Source: an uncultured Tateyamaria sp. (GTDB taxonomy: Bacteria > Pseudomonadota > Alphaproteobacteria > Rhodobacterales > Rhodobacteraceae). From it: 64,000 nucleotides of DNA. The notes below the pieces were generated by a model. It searched no databases, had not been told where the DNA came from, and worked only from the letters and a program-made list of their open reading frames with translations. Every line of letters starts with the position of its first letter. Position 1 is the stretch's first letter. Where the stretch lies: assembly GCF_947496075.1 (NCBI RefSeq), contig NZ_CANMBJ010000001.1, forward strand, positions 186,001 through 250,000. Reading direction: 5' to 3'. Shown here one piece after another: positions 36,611 to 45,931 of this stretch. The position numbers and the translations under genes are program-made.

Positions 36611-37018
36611 ATGACGTCCATGTCCACCACTGCCCCCGCCCAGCACAGCGCAGGCGGTTGGTTTTCCAAGACCGAACGCTGGCTTGACGACCGCGGCAAA
36701 GGTGCCTGGATCGCGGCGATGGTCCTCGGTTTCATCTTCTTCTGGCCCATCGGCCTTGCCCTTCTGGCCTACATGATCTGGAGCAAACGCATGTTCTCTA
36801 AATCCTGCACGACGCGCCGCATGAGCGGTGCAATGACCACGATGCGCTCGACCGGCAACTCGGCATTCGATGCCTACAAGGCGGATACGCTGCGTCGGTT
36901 GGAGGAAGAACAGCACAATTTCGAAGCCTTCCTTGAGCGCCTGCGCGAGGCCAAGGACAAGTCCGAGTTCGACCAATTCATGGACGAACGCGCAAAGGCG
37001 GCGAAGTCCGAAGACTAA
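36611..37018 (+). CDS. DUF2852 membrane protein
   Basis: 135 residues from ATG 36611 (AAAGG upstream; the longer frame from 36506 adds atypical residues). One hydrophobic helix (about 29-50, WIAAMVLGFIFFWPIGLALLA) follows the GAWIAAMVLGF core typical of DUF2852; the C-terminal half is a charged coiled coil (DTLRRLEEEQHNFEAFLERLREAKDK). Inner-membrane protein of unknown role. A perfect 8-bp inverted repeat (37025-37050) follows its stop. Confidence 0.83.
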   Translation: MTSMSTTAPAQHSAGGWFSKTERWLDDRGKGAWIAAMVLGFIFFWPIGLALLAYMIWSKRMFSKSCTTRRMSGAMTTMRSTGNSAFDAYKADTLRRLEEEQHNFEAFLERLREAKDKSEFDQFMDERAKAAKSED

Positions 37019-37024
37019 ATACAT

Positions 37025-37050
37025 CGGTCCCGGCATTATGTTCGGGACCG
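37025..37050 (+). terminator. 8-bp perfect hairpin between the DUF2852 and RDD genes
   Basis: CGGTCCCG-GCATTATGTT-CGGGACCG starts 7 bp after the stop of the DUF2852 gene; CCTCCATTCTTCCCTTC follows, so it is a weak intrinsic terminator candidate or an mRNA-stabilising stem. Confidence 0.5.
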
Positions 37051-37078
37051 CCTCCATTCTTCCCTTCGGAGCATATGA

Positions 37079-37513
37079 ATGCACCTCGCTGACCCAATTA
37101 CACAACCGCAGTTTTATCGCGACGTGGCCGGGAAACGGTTCATGGCGTGGATCTTGGACACGATCATCATCGGCCTCATCTGCGCGTTGATTTTGCCATT
37201 CACCGCCTTTATCGCCGTGTTCTTCTGGCTGGGTTTGTATGCAGTTGTTGGCTTTATGTACCGGACAATCACCTTGGCGATAGGATCGGGCACCTGGGGC
37301 ATGCGCCTTATGGCAATTGAAATTCGGGACTCATCCGGCGCTCGCCTGGATTTGGGTCAGGCATTCCTGCACACACTGGGATATACGATCAGCTGGGCTG
37401 TTGCGCCCCTTCAACTGATTTCAATCGTGTTGATGGCGACATCCAATCGCGGTCAGGGTTTGACCGATATTGTGATGGGAAGCGCTGCATTAAATCGGCG
37501 CGCGCGCGCCTGA
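37079..37513 (+). CDS. RDD-family membrane protein
   Basis: 144 residues; GGAG lies 7 bases before the ATG. The RDD signature Arg-Asp residues appear as [15 protein letters not shown] (about 18-32), followed by two more membrane helices and the closing [13 protein letters not shown]. The family comprises small membrane proteins, some with Na+/H+ antiport activity; most are uncharacterised. Follows the DUF2852 gene after a hairpin. Confidence 0.87.
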   Translation: MHLADPITQPQFYRDVAGKRFMAWILDTIIIGLICALILPFTAFIAVFFWLGLYAVVGFMYRTITLAIGSGTWGMRLMAIEIRDSSGARLDLGQAFLHTLGYTISWAVAPLQLISIVLMATSNRGQGLTDIVMGSAALNRRARA

Positions 37514-37581
37514 AGCCACGTTACGCACTTGCCAGCAATGCGTGCACTGGTATCATTTGCGCGAACTTTTGCTGGATACTT

Positions 37582-38400
37582 ATGCGCCACACGCTTCCCC
37601 TTGCCCCGCAGTTTTATGTGACTGCGCCTCAGCCCTGCCCGTATCTGGACGGGCGGATGGAGCGGAAGCTGTTCACGGCCCTGCAGGGTGAGAACGCTGA
37701 AAAACTGAATGATAGCCTGAGCCAACAAGGCTTTCGACGGTCGCAAAATGTACTGTATCGTCCATCTTGCGCCGATTGCTCCGCCTGCCTGTCCGCACGC
37801 ATCGACGTGTCCGCCTTCAGCCCGTCAAAAAGTCAAAAACGCACCATTAAGCGCAATGAAAGCCTTGAACGCCGCGCGACATCGCCATGGGCGACCGAGG
37901 AACAATACGCCCTTTTCCGGGACTACCTTGATAGCCGACACGCCGACGGTGGCATGGCGGATATGGACGTTTTCGAGTTCGCCGCAATGATCGAGGAAAC
38001 ACCGATCCGCAGCCGGGTGATCGAATATATCGACAAAGATACAAACGAATTGACTGGCGTCAGCCTGACCGACGTGCTGACTGACGGGCTGAGCATGGTC
38101 TACAGCTTTTACAAGCCGGGCCTGCAACGCCAATCCTTGGGAACGTACATGATCCTCGATCACGTTCGGATCGCGCAAGAGGCTAATCTGCCGTACGTAT
38201 ATCTTGGCTATTGGGTGCCCGGCAGTCAGAAAATGGGCTACAAATCCAAGTTCTCGGGACTTGAGGTTTATATTGGTGGTCGGTGGCAAAAGATGCGCAA
38301 CCCGGAAACCTTCAGCCCGGATATGCATCCTCTTTCTACCGATCCTATTGCAGAACAAGTCGCAAACATCTCGCTGCCGGACACACGCCCCACACGCTAA
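37582..38400 (+). CDS. bpt: aspartate/glutamate leucyltransferase (Bpt)
   Basis: 272 residues. The family N-terminus [20 protein letters not shown] and the cysteine-rich [16 protein letters not shown] (about 53-68) match the Ate/Bpt GNAT-fold transferases; [25 protein letters not shown] and YLYLGYW-like segments give the acceptor site. Bpt adds leucine from Leu-tRNA to N-terminal Asp or Glu, marking proteins for ClpAP/ClpS in the N-degron pathway. The stop lies 3 bp from the stop of the convergent zinc-ribbon gene. Confidence 0.93.
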   Translation: MRHTLPLAPQFYVTAPQPCPYLDGRMERKLFTALQGENAEKLNDSLSQQGFRRSQNVLYRPSCADCSACLSARIDVSAFSPSKSQKRTIKRNESLERRATSPWATEEQYALFRDYLDSRHADGGMADMDVFEFAAMIEETPIRSRVIEYIDKDTNELTGVSLTDVLTDGLSMVYSFYKPGLQRQSLGTYMILDHVRIAQEANLPYVYLGYWVPGSQKMGYKSKFSGLEVYIGGRWQKMRNPETFSPDMHPLSTDPIAEQVANISLPDTRPTR

Positions 38401-38403
38401 CCC

Positions 38404-38877
38404 TCAGGGACGCCGCTGGCCCTTGATCTGGTACGCAATGGTATTGCCGCACATGCATTTCCTCAGGCGTCCGAATACCTGACTGCCGTCCGTTTCCGCG
38501 AACGGATCAATCCAAGTCTCTTCCGCCGTGCTAAGCCTTTGGCATCGCCAGCAGTGCAGCAGCATGAACCGCCCTGCAAACAGGTCCGGGTTGAAATCCA
38601 CCGGCACTTCTGCAGCTCCGATGTCTATGTGCAATGCACCGCCTTCAAGACCTGTCACGCGCGTCTGAAATGCACGCAATCGGCCAAGCTCTTCCGAAGG
38701 TTGCGACACACCGTTGTCCAGTGACGGATACTGACGCATCTGCGAGATCTTGTTGTTCAATGCCTGCGCAACCCGGTCCAGTAAATCGTCAACCGGTAGA
38801 TACGCACGAAACCGGCCGTCCAGCGCGGAGTAGTTCCAACTGTCGTTTCGAACAGACACCAGCCAGGCCGACATCAT
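38404..38877 (-). CDS. zinc-ribbon protein of unknown function
   Basis: 157 residues from the ATG at 38877, with AGGA 4 bases upstream (the next codon is also ATG); the longest frame to 38916 is less likely. The C-terminal 55 residues contain CWRC (about 106-109) and CMC (about 145-147), a probable zinc ribbon of the CxxC...CxC type; the N-terminal part is a mixed alpha/beta domain (RFRAYLPVDDLLDRVAQALNNKISQMR). No family recognised. It converges on bpt. Confidence 0.65.
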   Translation of the reverse strand: MMSAWLVSVRNDSWNYSALDGRFRAYLPVDDLLDRVAQALNNKISQMRQYPSLDNGVSQPSEELGRLRAFQTRVTGLEGGALHIDIGAAEVPVDFNPDLFAGRFMLLHCWRCQRLSTAEETWIDPFAETDGSQVFGRLRKCMCGNTIAYQIKGQRRP

Positions 38878-38988
38878 CACATCCTCATTCGAACCCCTAC
38901 AGGTACTGCCTGCCATCCGCCATCAACGGAGGCCAGCGGATACATCGCATCGCGTTTGGAACGAAACGCTAAACGCTTCGCGCCATAG

Positions 38989-39013
38989 AAAAAGGGCGGC
39001 CTACTGGCCGCCC
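38989..39013 (-). terminator. intrinsic terminator of the TRAP transporter operon
   Basis: On the minus strand GGGCGGCC-AGTA-GGCCGCCC is followed by TTTTTC. Perfect 8-bp GC-rich stem, 4-nt loop and a T-run, about 20 bp after the stop of the large permease gene: a good Rho-independent terminator. Confidence 0.85.
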
Positions 39014-39034
39014 CATATTCGGTTCACTGAACAC

Positions 39035-41389
39035 TTAGTTCGGAATGAGGTCCGGTATCAACGTCACGATGCCGGGGAACGTCCAAAGCAAGGCCAGCCC
39101 AGCCACCTGGATCAACACGAACGGAATGATCCCACGGTAGATGTGGCCCGTCGTCACTTCCTTCGGCGCGACCCCTCTTAGATAGAAAAGCGCAAACCCG
39201 AAGGGTGGTGTAAGGAACGACGTCTGCAGGTTCACCGCAATCATGATCGTGACCCATTTCGGATCAAACGTGCCGCCGTAGATGACCGGCCCCACGATGG
39301 GGATCACGATGTAGATGATCTCGAGGAAATCGAGCACGAAGCCCAACACGAACAACACCAGCATCACGATCAGGAACACCGTGAACTCGTTGTCAAAGGA
39401 TTTGAGGAACTGCTGGATGTAGTGCTCTCCACCAAAGGAGATGACCACGAGGTTCAGAAGCTGCGAGCCGATCAGAATGGTAAAGACCATCGACGTAACT
39501 TTGGCCGTCTCGCGCACCACCGGGCTGAGAACGCCCGAAGTGTAGAGGATCCAGCACGAGAACAGCAGACCGAACAGGGCATACAGGTACGCGCCGTAAG
39601 CTACGAAGAACGCGAACCAGCTTTGTGCAGACACACCGCTTTGGTTGATACGCAGGTCAAAGTTCACACCGACGAGGATACAAACGATGATCGCCAGCGT
39701 GGACCAGATGATCACCTTCGGGCTGCGGTCCATGTCTGTCAGCTTGCGATAGGCGGCCAGCATGATCGCACCACCGGCACCTAGAGCCGCCGCAGGCGTC
39801 GGGTTGGTGATACCGCCCAGAATCGAGCCAAGCACCGCCACGATCAGCACCAAAGGTGGGAACACAACACGCACCAGCTCGTTCTTTGAACATCGCTTCA
39901 CACCCTCAACCGCACCGTAAAGGATCAGTGCAAAGGGAATGAACATGACCGCCACATAGTAGCCCGCACTGTTGAGCGGCCCGATAAGCAGAATGTCAGC
40001 CAGCAGCGCAAGGACCACACCAATACCGCCGATGATCAGTGGCTGGTTTTCCTTGCTTGGTGCGATGCCCTTGGCCGTGGTCAGGATCAGGCCCAGCAGG
40101 ATCAGCAGGATCGCTGTGCCAGTGCCGATGGGGGCAGCCGACGCGACCTTGGCCTCGATCGCTGCGGCGAGTTCTTCCTCGCTCAGACGTTCAGATTGCT
40201 GGACGCCACCCGATGAGTCGATTTCCTCTTGTTGTGCAACAGCGTCGTCCCATGCAGCTTGGCCGTGCAACTCGATCATGGACGCCTTGCACTCTTCTCC
40301 GACATTCGTGCGTAGGCTGGCTGATTGGCCAATGTCGGAAAACGCCGACACGGTTGAGGATTGGCTGCCGACAATGTTCAGGTTCCCCAGCAGAATGGTA
40401 CCCACAATGATCAGGACAGGTGCACCCAGGAACCACGTGAATGCCTCACCGCGCGTAATCGGTTCGGCGTTGGTTGCGCCCATTTCGACTGCAGGTGCCT
40501 TCTCAGGATTCAAAAGCGCATAGCCGAAGGCATACAGAGCATAAAGCAGCGCGAGCATGATGCCCGGCAACAGAGCCGCTTGGAACAGCGTACCCACCGA
40601 CACGACCGCAGGCTCACCCAGATAGGTCAGCGCGTCTGTGCAACCGGCAACCTGTGCCCGGTTTTCCTGAGCGGCCGAGTAAAGGTCGCCAGCAAGTGTG
40701 CCCAGAAGAACGATCACGATGGACGGCGGAATGATCTGCCCCAAGGTGCCAGAGGCTGCAATCACGCCTGTCGCGATCTCGGGTGAGTAGTTGTTCCGCA
40801 ACATGGTCGGCAGCGCCAAGAGGCCCATGGTCACAACCGTCGCACCCACGATGCCGGTCGATGCGGCAAGGAAGGCACCCACAACAACGATGGACACAGC
40901 CAGACCGCCCGGCAGCGGACCAAAGACGCGAGCCATGGTTGTCAGAAGGTCATTGGCAATCTTCGAACGTTCCAGCGTGATGCCCATCAGAACAAACATC
41001 AAAACGGCCAGCAGCGTTTCGATGGATTGACCCGCCAGCACACGCTCGTTCATCCGGTTCACGACAAAGGACACGTTCCGGTCCAGCGCGACTTCCCAAC
41101 CGTTGGGGAACACAGGTTCGCCAATGCGCGGCAAGTCGGGGTATCGGAACACGCTGATCGTATCGGGTTTGACCCCCGAATTGACCAGATCACGATAGGC
41201 TTGCGCGCTTTCGTCAATGGCTTGGTGGATCAACAGCCCGGCACTGTCCAGCGACGCGATGATCCCGAAGGAGATGACCCCTGCCCCCGCAATCGCAAAC
41301 GCAACGGGAAAGCCGGAAAGGATGCCGCCAAAGAGGCAGACAAAGACGATGATCAGGCCAATTTCTACGCCATCAAGTCCAAACAACAT
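39035..41389 (-). CDS. TRAP transporter large permease, extended form
   Basis: 784 residues, about 350 longer than a usual DctM. The DctM core is recognised from FLFGGILSGFPVAFAIAG-like start, ERSKIANDLLTTM, GIVGATVVTMGLLALPTML, SGTLGQIIPPSIVIVLLG and, near the C-terminus, DFLEIIYIVIPIVGP and LTPPFGFALFYLRG. Extra material comprises a hydrophilic insert at about 55-115 and a large central section (about 235-545) with further helices and a soluble, Glu/Ser-rich loop (about 345-430). Works with the small permease and the binding protein to drive Na+-dependent uptake. Last gene of the operon, ending in a terminator. Confidence 0.9.
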   Translation of the reverse strand: MLFGLDGVEIGLIIVFVCLFGGILSGFPVAFAIAGAGVISFGIIASLDSAGLLIHQAIDESAQAYRDLVNSGVKPDTISVFRYPDLPRIGEPVFPNGWEVALDRNVSFVVNRMNERVLAGQSIETLLAVLMFVLMGITLERSKIANDLLTTMARVFGPLPGGLAVSIVVVGAFLAASTGIVGATVVTMGLLALPTMLRNNYSPEIATGVIAASGTLGQIIPPSIVIVLLGTLAGDLYSAAQENRAQVAGCTDALTYLGEPAVVSVGTLFQAALLPGIMLALLYALYAFGYALLNPEKAPAVEMGATNAEPITRGEAFTWFLGAPVLIIVGTILLGNLNIVGSQSSTVSAFSDIGQSASLRTNVGEECKASMIELHGQAAWDDAVAQQEEIDSSGGVQQSERLSEEELAAAIEAKVASAAPIGTGTAILLILLGLILTTAKGIAPSKENQPLIIGGIGVVLALLADILLIGPLNSAGYYVAVMFIPFALILYGAVEGVKRCSKNELVRVVFPPLVLIVAVLGSILGGITNPTPAAALGAGGAIMLAAYRKLTDMDRSPKVIIWSTLAIIVCILVGVNFDLRINQSGVSAQSWFAFFVAYGAYLYALFGLLFSCWILYTSGVLSPVVRETAKVTSMVFTILIGSQLLNLVVISFGGEHYIQQFLKSFDNEFTVFLIVMLVLFVLGFVLDFLEIIYIVIPIVGPVIYGGTFDPKWVTIMIAVNLQTSFLTPPFGFALFYLRGVAPKEVTTGHIYRGIIPFVLIQVAGLALLWTFPGIVTLIPDLIPN

Positions 41390-41406
41390 TGTTTACTGCC
41401 CCTAAC

Positions 41407-42363
41407 TCAGTGTGTGCCTTCGTAGGCTTCTTCGCCCTCGCCCAGCGTATCGCGGTCGAGGTATTTGCCTTCGCTCTCTTCGCCTTCCCTCCACTCAAGA
41501 TACGAGCGGTAGAAGAAGGCGATTGCGTGCAGGAATACGAGCCCCGCAAAGGCGACCAGCAGGATTTTGAACAGGAAGTACCCGTTGAAGCCGTTGGGGC
41601 TGAACCCGATCGTTTCAACGTTCCAGCGCACTGCGCGGGCCGACCGCTCAGCGCGCTCAATATCCCAACTTGCGGCCGGTTTGGGCGTCACCAAGTGGCG
41701 CCACAGGAAATACCAGCCATACATCCAGATCAGCGTGGCCGAGGGCAGCATGAACACCAGCGAGCCGAACATGTCGATCACGCGCTTGGTGCGGAACTTC
41801 ACCGCGGAATAGAACAAGTCCACACGCACATGCCCGCCCTGCACGAAGGTGTAGGTGACACACATACAAACAACGAGCGCGTTATAGAGCTTTAGCTCTT
41901 CTGCGAACCAGGAGATGTCGAACTGCAACGGGATTCCGAAGCCGATTGAGATATCTGGCCGGGTAAAGATCCGCTGCATGAATACAATGATGATCTGCTG
42001 CAGCACCATCAAAAGGCCAGCCCAAGCAAAAAGGCGTCCAGAGGTGTTGGCAATGCCCTCCATCACCCGAACACAGCCCCACATGAACTCGCGTTTCCAC
42101 AGGCCGACGGCGGTGACAACAAGGATAATGGCGAGGACGGCAAAGAAGAATTGCGTCGACCCGCCGTAGTAAACGAATTTCATCAAGGACAGTTTGTCCT
42201 CGGGGGTGTTGGCCCAAGTGACCCAATCCAGCCATGACGCTGGGTGCGTGATGGCATAGGCGATATTGTAGAAGGCCAGGCCAAGGTTCTGAAAGAACCA
42301 GAGAACGCCATCTACAAGCGTTGCAAAGGTGCCTGCGGCTTCAGCGCCGTTTTCGTTTTCCAT
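41407..42363 (-). CDS. TRAP transporter small permease (enlarged DctQ)
   Basis: 318 residues versus about 160-180 for most DctQ subunits. Hydrophobic segments lie near 20-40, 62-88, 105-130, 152-175 and 260-285. The DctQ-type core (RLFAWAGLLMVLQQIIIVFMQRIF..., VVCMCVTYTFVQGGHVRVDLFY, KFRTKRVIDMFGSLVFMLPSA) is flanked by extra N- and C-terminal stretches. Forms the membrane complex with the large permease, 17 bp downstream. The enlarged pair suggests one TRAP subclass. Confidence 0.88.
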   Translation of the reverse strand: MENENGAEAAGTFATLVDGVLWFFQNLGLAFYNIAYAITHPASWLDWVTWANTPEDKLSLMKFVYYGGSTQFFFAVLAIILVVTAVGLWKREFMWGCVRVMEGIANTSGRLFAWAGLLMVLQQIIIVFMQRIFTRPDISIGFGIPLQFDISWFAEELKLYNALVVCMCVTYTFVQGGHVRVDLFYSAVKFRTKRVIDMFGSLVFMLPSATLIWMYGWYFLWRHLVTPKPAASWDIERAERSARAVRWNVETIGFSPNGFNGYFLFKILLVAFAGLVFLHAIAFFYRSYLEWREGEESEGKYLDRDTLGEGEEAYEGTH

Positions 42364-42428
42364 GAATGTGCCCCCTACGATACTACCAGCGCGTGGCTGA
42401 CTGATCGCCTCAGTTCCTCACGTGAACC

Positions 42429-42453
42429 AAGGGCCCCGATCATCGGAGCCCCT
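42429..42453 (-). promoter_or_regulatory. stem-loop between binding-protein and small-permease genes
   Basis: On the minus strand AGGGGCTCCGA-TGA-TCGGGGCCCTT can form an 11-bp stem (two G-U pairs) in the 112-bp gap after the binding-protein gene. No T-run follows. Such stems commonly protect the 3' end of the abundant binding-protein mRNA and reduce permease expression. Confidence 0.6.
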
Positions 42454-42475
42454 GGTATTTTCAGAAAGTGTCGGC

Positions 42476-43561
42476 TTAGCCGCCCAGCACGCGCACGCGC
42501 TGTTGGACATAATAGCCGTCGGATTTGTTGATCCAGCTGGCGGAGGTGGCGAGGCTTTCTTCGAACGAGGCGCGTGTTTTTGCAAACAGCTCGTCGCCCA
42601 TGTTCTCGTCCATAACCTCTGCAGATGCCGCACCGAACGCATCCCAGACGTCGTCCGAGAATTGCAGCGTTTTCACGCCCTGCTGTTGCAGACGTGCCAA
42701 CGCAGCACCGTTGTTGGCCAGTGTTTCGGCAAGCTGGTAGTGCGTGACCGCGCGCGAAGCGTTGGTCAGGATTGCCTGGTGCTGTGGTGTCAGGTCATTC
42801 CAGACATCCAGGTTCACGTTGGCAGCCAGAGCCGAACCCGGCTCGTGGAAACCGGCAGTGTAGTAGACTTTTGCCACTTCCTGGAAGCCGGCGCGTTCGT
42901 CAGCCATCGGGCCAACCCACTCCAGACCGTCCAGAGCACCGGACGACAGCGCCTGGTACAGTTCACCACCGGGGATGTTCTGCACGGATGCGCCCAGCTT
43001 GCCGAGCACCTTGCCGCCCAGACCGGGCATACGGAACTTCAGGCCGTTGAAGTCAGCAGCCGAGTTGATCTCGTTGCGGAACCAACCACCGGATTGCGAA
43101 CCGGAGTTACCTGCCAGCAGACCTTTGAGGTTGAAGATTTCGCCCAGCTCGTCGTGCAGCTCCTGGCCGCCGCCGTGCTCGTACCAGTTGGTGACTTCCT
43201 GCGCGGTGCCGCCGAAGGGCACGGCCGTGTAGTAGGCATATGCCGGGTGCTGACCGATGAAGTAGTAGTCAGCCGAGTGGTACATGTCCGCCTGGCCCGA
43301 CGACACGGCGTCGAACACTTCGAACGCGCCAACCAGCTCGCCCGGGGCTTTCTTGTCGATGGTCAGCTGACCGTCCGACATCTCGCCCACGAATTGCTCA
43401 AGATAGCTTGCCGCGTCATCCAGAACGGCAAAGCCGCGGGGCCACGAGGTGACCATTGTCAGCGTGCGCTTGCCCTGCGCATAGGCCGGCGCGGCCAGAG
43501 TTGTTGCAGCGGCGGCGGACCCACCAAGTGCAGACGTCTTTAGAAAAGAACGACGATCCAT
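42476..43561 (-). CDS. TRAP transporter substrate-binding protein, TakP-like
   Basis: 361 residues. The twin-arginine motif MDRRSFLKTSALGG and an AQG cleavage region show Tat export to the periplasm. The sequence matches the DctP class of TakP (2-oxoacid binding protein of Rhodobacter): TSWPRGFAVLDDA, a GGWFRNEIN segment, and LDGLEWVGPMADE in the substrate site. TakP-type proteins bind 2-oxo- or hydroxy-monocarboxylates with a cation. First gene of the operon (binding protein, small permease, large permease) and divergent from the histidine kinase gene. Substrate is inferred. Confidence 0.9.
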   Translation of the reverse strand: MDRRSFLKTSALGGSAAAATTLAAPAYAQGKRTLTMVTSWPRGFAVLDDAASYLEQFVGEMSDGQLTIDKKAPGELVGAFEVFDAVSSGQADMYHSADYYFIGQHPAYAYYTAVPFGGTAQEVTNWYEHGGGQELHDELGEIFNLKGLLAGNSGSQSGGWFRNEINSAADFNGLKFRMPGLGGKVLGKLGASVQNIPGGELYQALSSGALDGLEWVGPMADERAGFQEVAKVYYTAGFHEPGSALAANVNLDVWNDLTPQHQAILTNASRAVTHYQLAETLANNGAALARLQQQGVKTLQFSDDVWDAFGAASAEVMDENMGDELFAKTRASFEESLATSASWINKSDGYYVQQRVRVLGG

Positions 43562-43655
43562 AGAGATACTCCTCCCAAATATGATGCCCTTCCCCTCCCA
43601 GGGGGGCGGATCGTTTCGAGTGCCGACACACTAGCGATGGCGGCCACGATGAAAA

Positions 43656-43671
43656 TACCTAGTACTGCGTA
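43656..43671. promoter_or_regulatory. 16-bp palindrome TACNNAGTACTNNGTA, candidate response-regulator site
   Basis: TACCTAGTACTGCGTA lies in the 214-bp region between the TRAP binding-protein gene and the kinase gene. Outer arms TAC/GTA and the AGTACT core are symmetric, suiting a dimeric LuxR-type response regulator. The binding factor is inferred from position. Confidence 0.5.
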
Positions 43672-43775
43672 GAAAGTCGGCAATTCTGCGCGTTTGGTCA
43701 GTTTTTTTCACCAATTTTGACCGCGTTTCATTCTACCGCGATCCTGTTAGCGCACGTAATTTTCGCTGTGCCTCT

Positions 43776-45242
43776 TTGATTCGAGCGGTAATCCGCGTAT
43801 CGAATCATGCTGTGCGACATGCCCTTTCCAATCTGCGCCTGAGCTATGCGCAAAAGCTGTCACTTGTGGCTGCGGTTCCGCTTATCCTTGCGGTCGCGGC
43901 AATCGCTGTCTTGGTTGCCATACAATCCCGCGCGTTGGCCGAGCGGGAGATACAGGCCCTGGAAACCCAGTTGATCGAGGCCAAGAAAAGGGAACTGCGC
44001 AACTACGTGACGCAGGCGCGCAACGGATTCTACTTCATCTATGGATCCGCCGCACCCGACGATCAGGAAGCCAAAGATCAGGTGGCCCAGATTCTGTCTG
44101 CCATGATCTACGGGGATGAAGGGTTCTTTTTCGTTTACGACTATGACGGCACAAATCTGGTCAATCCGCGCCAAACCGAGATGATCAATCAAAACCATCT
44201 TGCGCTCACCGACAGCCGTGGCACGCATGTCGTTTCCAACCTGATCGATATCGCGCGCCAGGGCGACGGATACCTGACCCACCTTTGGCCGAAGCCGTCC
44301 AACGGTCAGGAAGCGGAGATGATCACCTATGTCACCTCCTTCCCCTCGTGGCGTTGGGCTGTTGGCACCGGCGTCTATATCGATGACGTCCTGACCTCGG
44401 TTGCTGAGGCGCGCGCCGATGTTGAAACCCGGGTGCAACGCACGTTCTACTATATATCCGCCATCACGTTGGCTGCCCTGCTGATGGTCTTTGGCTCCGG
44501 CATGGCGCTGAACTTTCGTGAACGCCGTCTGGCCGATGCCAAGCTAAAGAAACTGACGCAACGAGTCTTTGACGCGCAGGAAGAGGAACGCGGCCGCGTG
44601 GCCCGTGAATTGCATGACGGCATCAGCCAGATTCTTGTTGGTGTCCGCTATGCGCTCGACAGTGCGCGGCGGCGTTTGGACAAGGGCAGTGGCGACGTAA
44701 CAGCCCCGTTGACCCAAGGCATAGACAACTTGGGCACGGCCATTTCGGAAGTACGCCGCATCAGTCGTGATCTGCGCCCGGGCGCATTGGATGACTTGGG
44801 GCTTGGCCCCGCCCTGAAAGCCCTGATCGAGGATTTTGCGAACCGGACCGGGATAGAGACGGATTTCCAAACCGTGGTGTTCCGCAACCGACTGGATCAG
44901 GATGCCAAAATCGCGCTTTATCGCATCGCGCAGGAAGCACTTACCAACATCGAACGGCACGCCGCGGCAACAAACGTGTCCGTCGATCTGCGGGGTCACA
45001 AACGCGGGGCAACGCTGCGCATCTCGGACAACGGTGTCGGTCTTGACCAGACCGTCAGCCGAAGGTCTGCAGGAATTGGTTTGCGAAACATGCAGGAACG
45101 TGTGGAGCAGCTGGATGGTACGTTGCGCATCCTGTCTGGTGCGGGCCAGCAGGGTGGCACCGTGATCGAAGCAACGGTACCATTGACGCACCTGCTGCCA
45201 CCAGAAAGCTCGACAACCGGTAAGGAGCGCGCACGCGCATGA
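43776..45242 (+). CDS. Cache-domain sensor histidine kinase (NarX/HisKA_3 type)
   Basis: 488 residues from a TTG start; GTG 43812 is an alternative, and neither has a strong ribosome site. Helix 1 (about 30-50) and helix 2 (about 225-243) enclose a periplasmic sCache domain (GDEGFFFVYDYDGTNLVNP, PSWRWAVGTGVYIDDV). Then HisKA_3 with His280 (VARELHDGISQILVGVRYALD) and an HATPase domain (DNGVGLD, GIGLRNMQERV). Cache domains of this kind bind small organic acids, so it may sense the ligand of the adjacent TRAP system. Overlaps the response-regulator gene by 4 bp. Confidence 0.9.
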   Translation: MIRAVIRVSNHAVRHALSNLRLSYAQKLSLVAAVPLILAVAAIAVLVAIQSRALAEREIQALETQLIEAKKRELRNYVTQARNGFYFIYGSAAPDDQEAKDQVAQILSAMIYGDEGFFFVYDYDGTNLVNPRQTEMINQNHLALTDSRGTHVVSNLIDIARQGDGYLTHLWPKPSNGQEAEMITYVTSFPSWRWAVGTGVYIDDVLTSVAEARADVETRVQRTFYYISAITLAALLMVFGSGMALNFRERRLADAKLKKLTQRVFDAQEEERGRVARELHDGISQILVGVRYALDSARRRLDKGSGDVTAPLTQGIDNLGTAISEVRRISRDLRPGALDDLGLGPALKALIEDFANRTGIETDFQTVVFRNRLDQDAKIALYRIAQEALTNIERHAAATNVSVDLRGHKRGATLRISDNGVGLDQTVSRRSAGIGLRNMQERVEQLDGTLRILSGAGQQGGTVIEATVPLTHLLPPESSTTGKERARA

Positions 45243-45883
45243 CTGACTTAATTCGCGTTCTGATCGTTGACGATCACCCAATGGTCGCGCAGGGCATCCA
45301 ATCTGTTCTTGAGGACCACGATAGCATTTCTGTCGTCGGAACACTTGGCACCGGTCGTGCCGTGATTGATCAACTGGACGCTCTTGATCCGGACGTCATT
45401 CTGATGGATCTCAACATGCCCGAGATGGGCGGTTTGACAGCCACCGAACTTGTTCTGGAAAAACGCCCGGGCACACGCATTCTTATCTTATCCATGCATG
45501 ACAGTCCCGAATACATCTCATCCGCCCTGAGCCACGGTGCGATGGGTTACGTGTTGAAAGACGTACCGACCGAAGAGATTGCACAGGCGATAGAAACTGT
45601 CATGAAAGGTGAACGTTATCTGTGCACTGGGGCAGAAGGGGCCATTGCGCCCAAGCGCGCAGATGTCGCCGGCGCGCTGACCGGACGCGAGCAAACCATC
45701 CTGCTGCAACTCGCACAAGGGATGTCCAACAAGGAAGTGGCAAACGCCTTGGACATCTCCGTACGGACGGTTGAAACCCACCGCAAGAATATCAAGCGCA
45801 AGCTCGGTATCTCTTCGACCGCTGGCCTGACACGCTACGCACTCGAACATGGCGTGCTGCAGGGCACCGGCAACGCGCTTTAG
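45239..45883 (+). CDS. NarL/FixJ-family response regulator
   Basis: 214 residues, ATGA overlap with the kinase gene. Receiver domain: VDDHPM (Asp11, Asp12), phospho-acceptor Asp57 (ILMDLNMPEMGG), and the conserved Lys in LKDVP. C-terminal LuxR helix-turn-helix: LTGREQTILLQLAQGMSNKEV...VRTVETHRKNIKRKLG. The most likely targets are its own region and the divergent TRAP operon, where a 16-bp palindrome lies. Confidence 0.93.
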   Translation: MTDLIRVLIVDDHPMVAQGIQSVLEDHDSISVVGTLGTGRAVIDQLDALDPDVILMDLNMPEMGGLTATELVLEKRPGTRILILSMHDSPEYISSALSHGAMGYVLKDVPTEEIAQAIETVMKGERYLCTGAEGAIAPKRADVAGALTGREQTILLQLAQGMSNKEVANALDISVRTVETHRKNIKRKLGISSTAGLTRYALEHGVLQGTGNAL

Positions 45884-45931
45884 GCGGCGCCTCCTAACGA
45901 TTTCTAAAGTGATCAGTGGCAATGCTCAGGC

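Noticed and set aside
39035-41389. large TRAP permease as a fusion or frameshift artefact
   Set aside because: The 784-codon frame is continuous and the extra segments are hydrophobic or regularly composed, so a genuine enlarged form is more likely.
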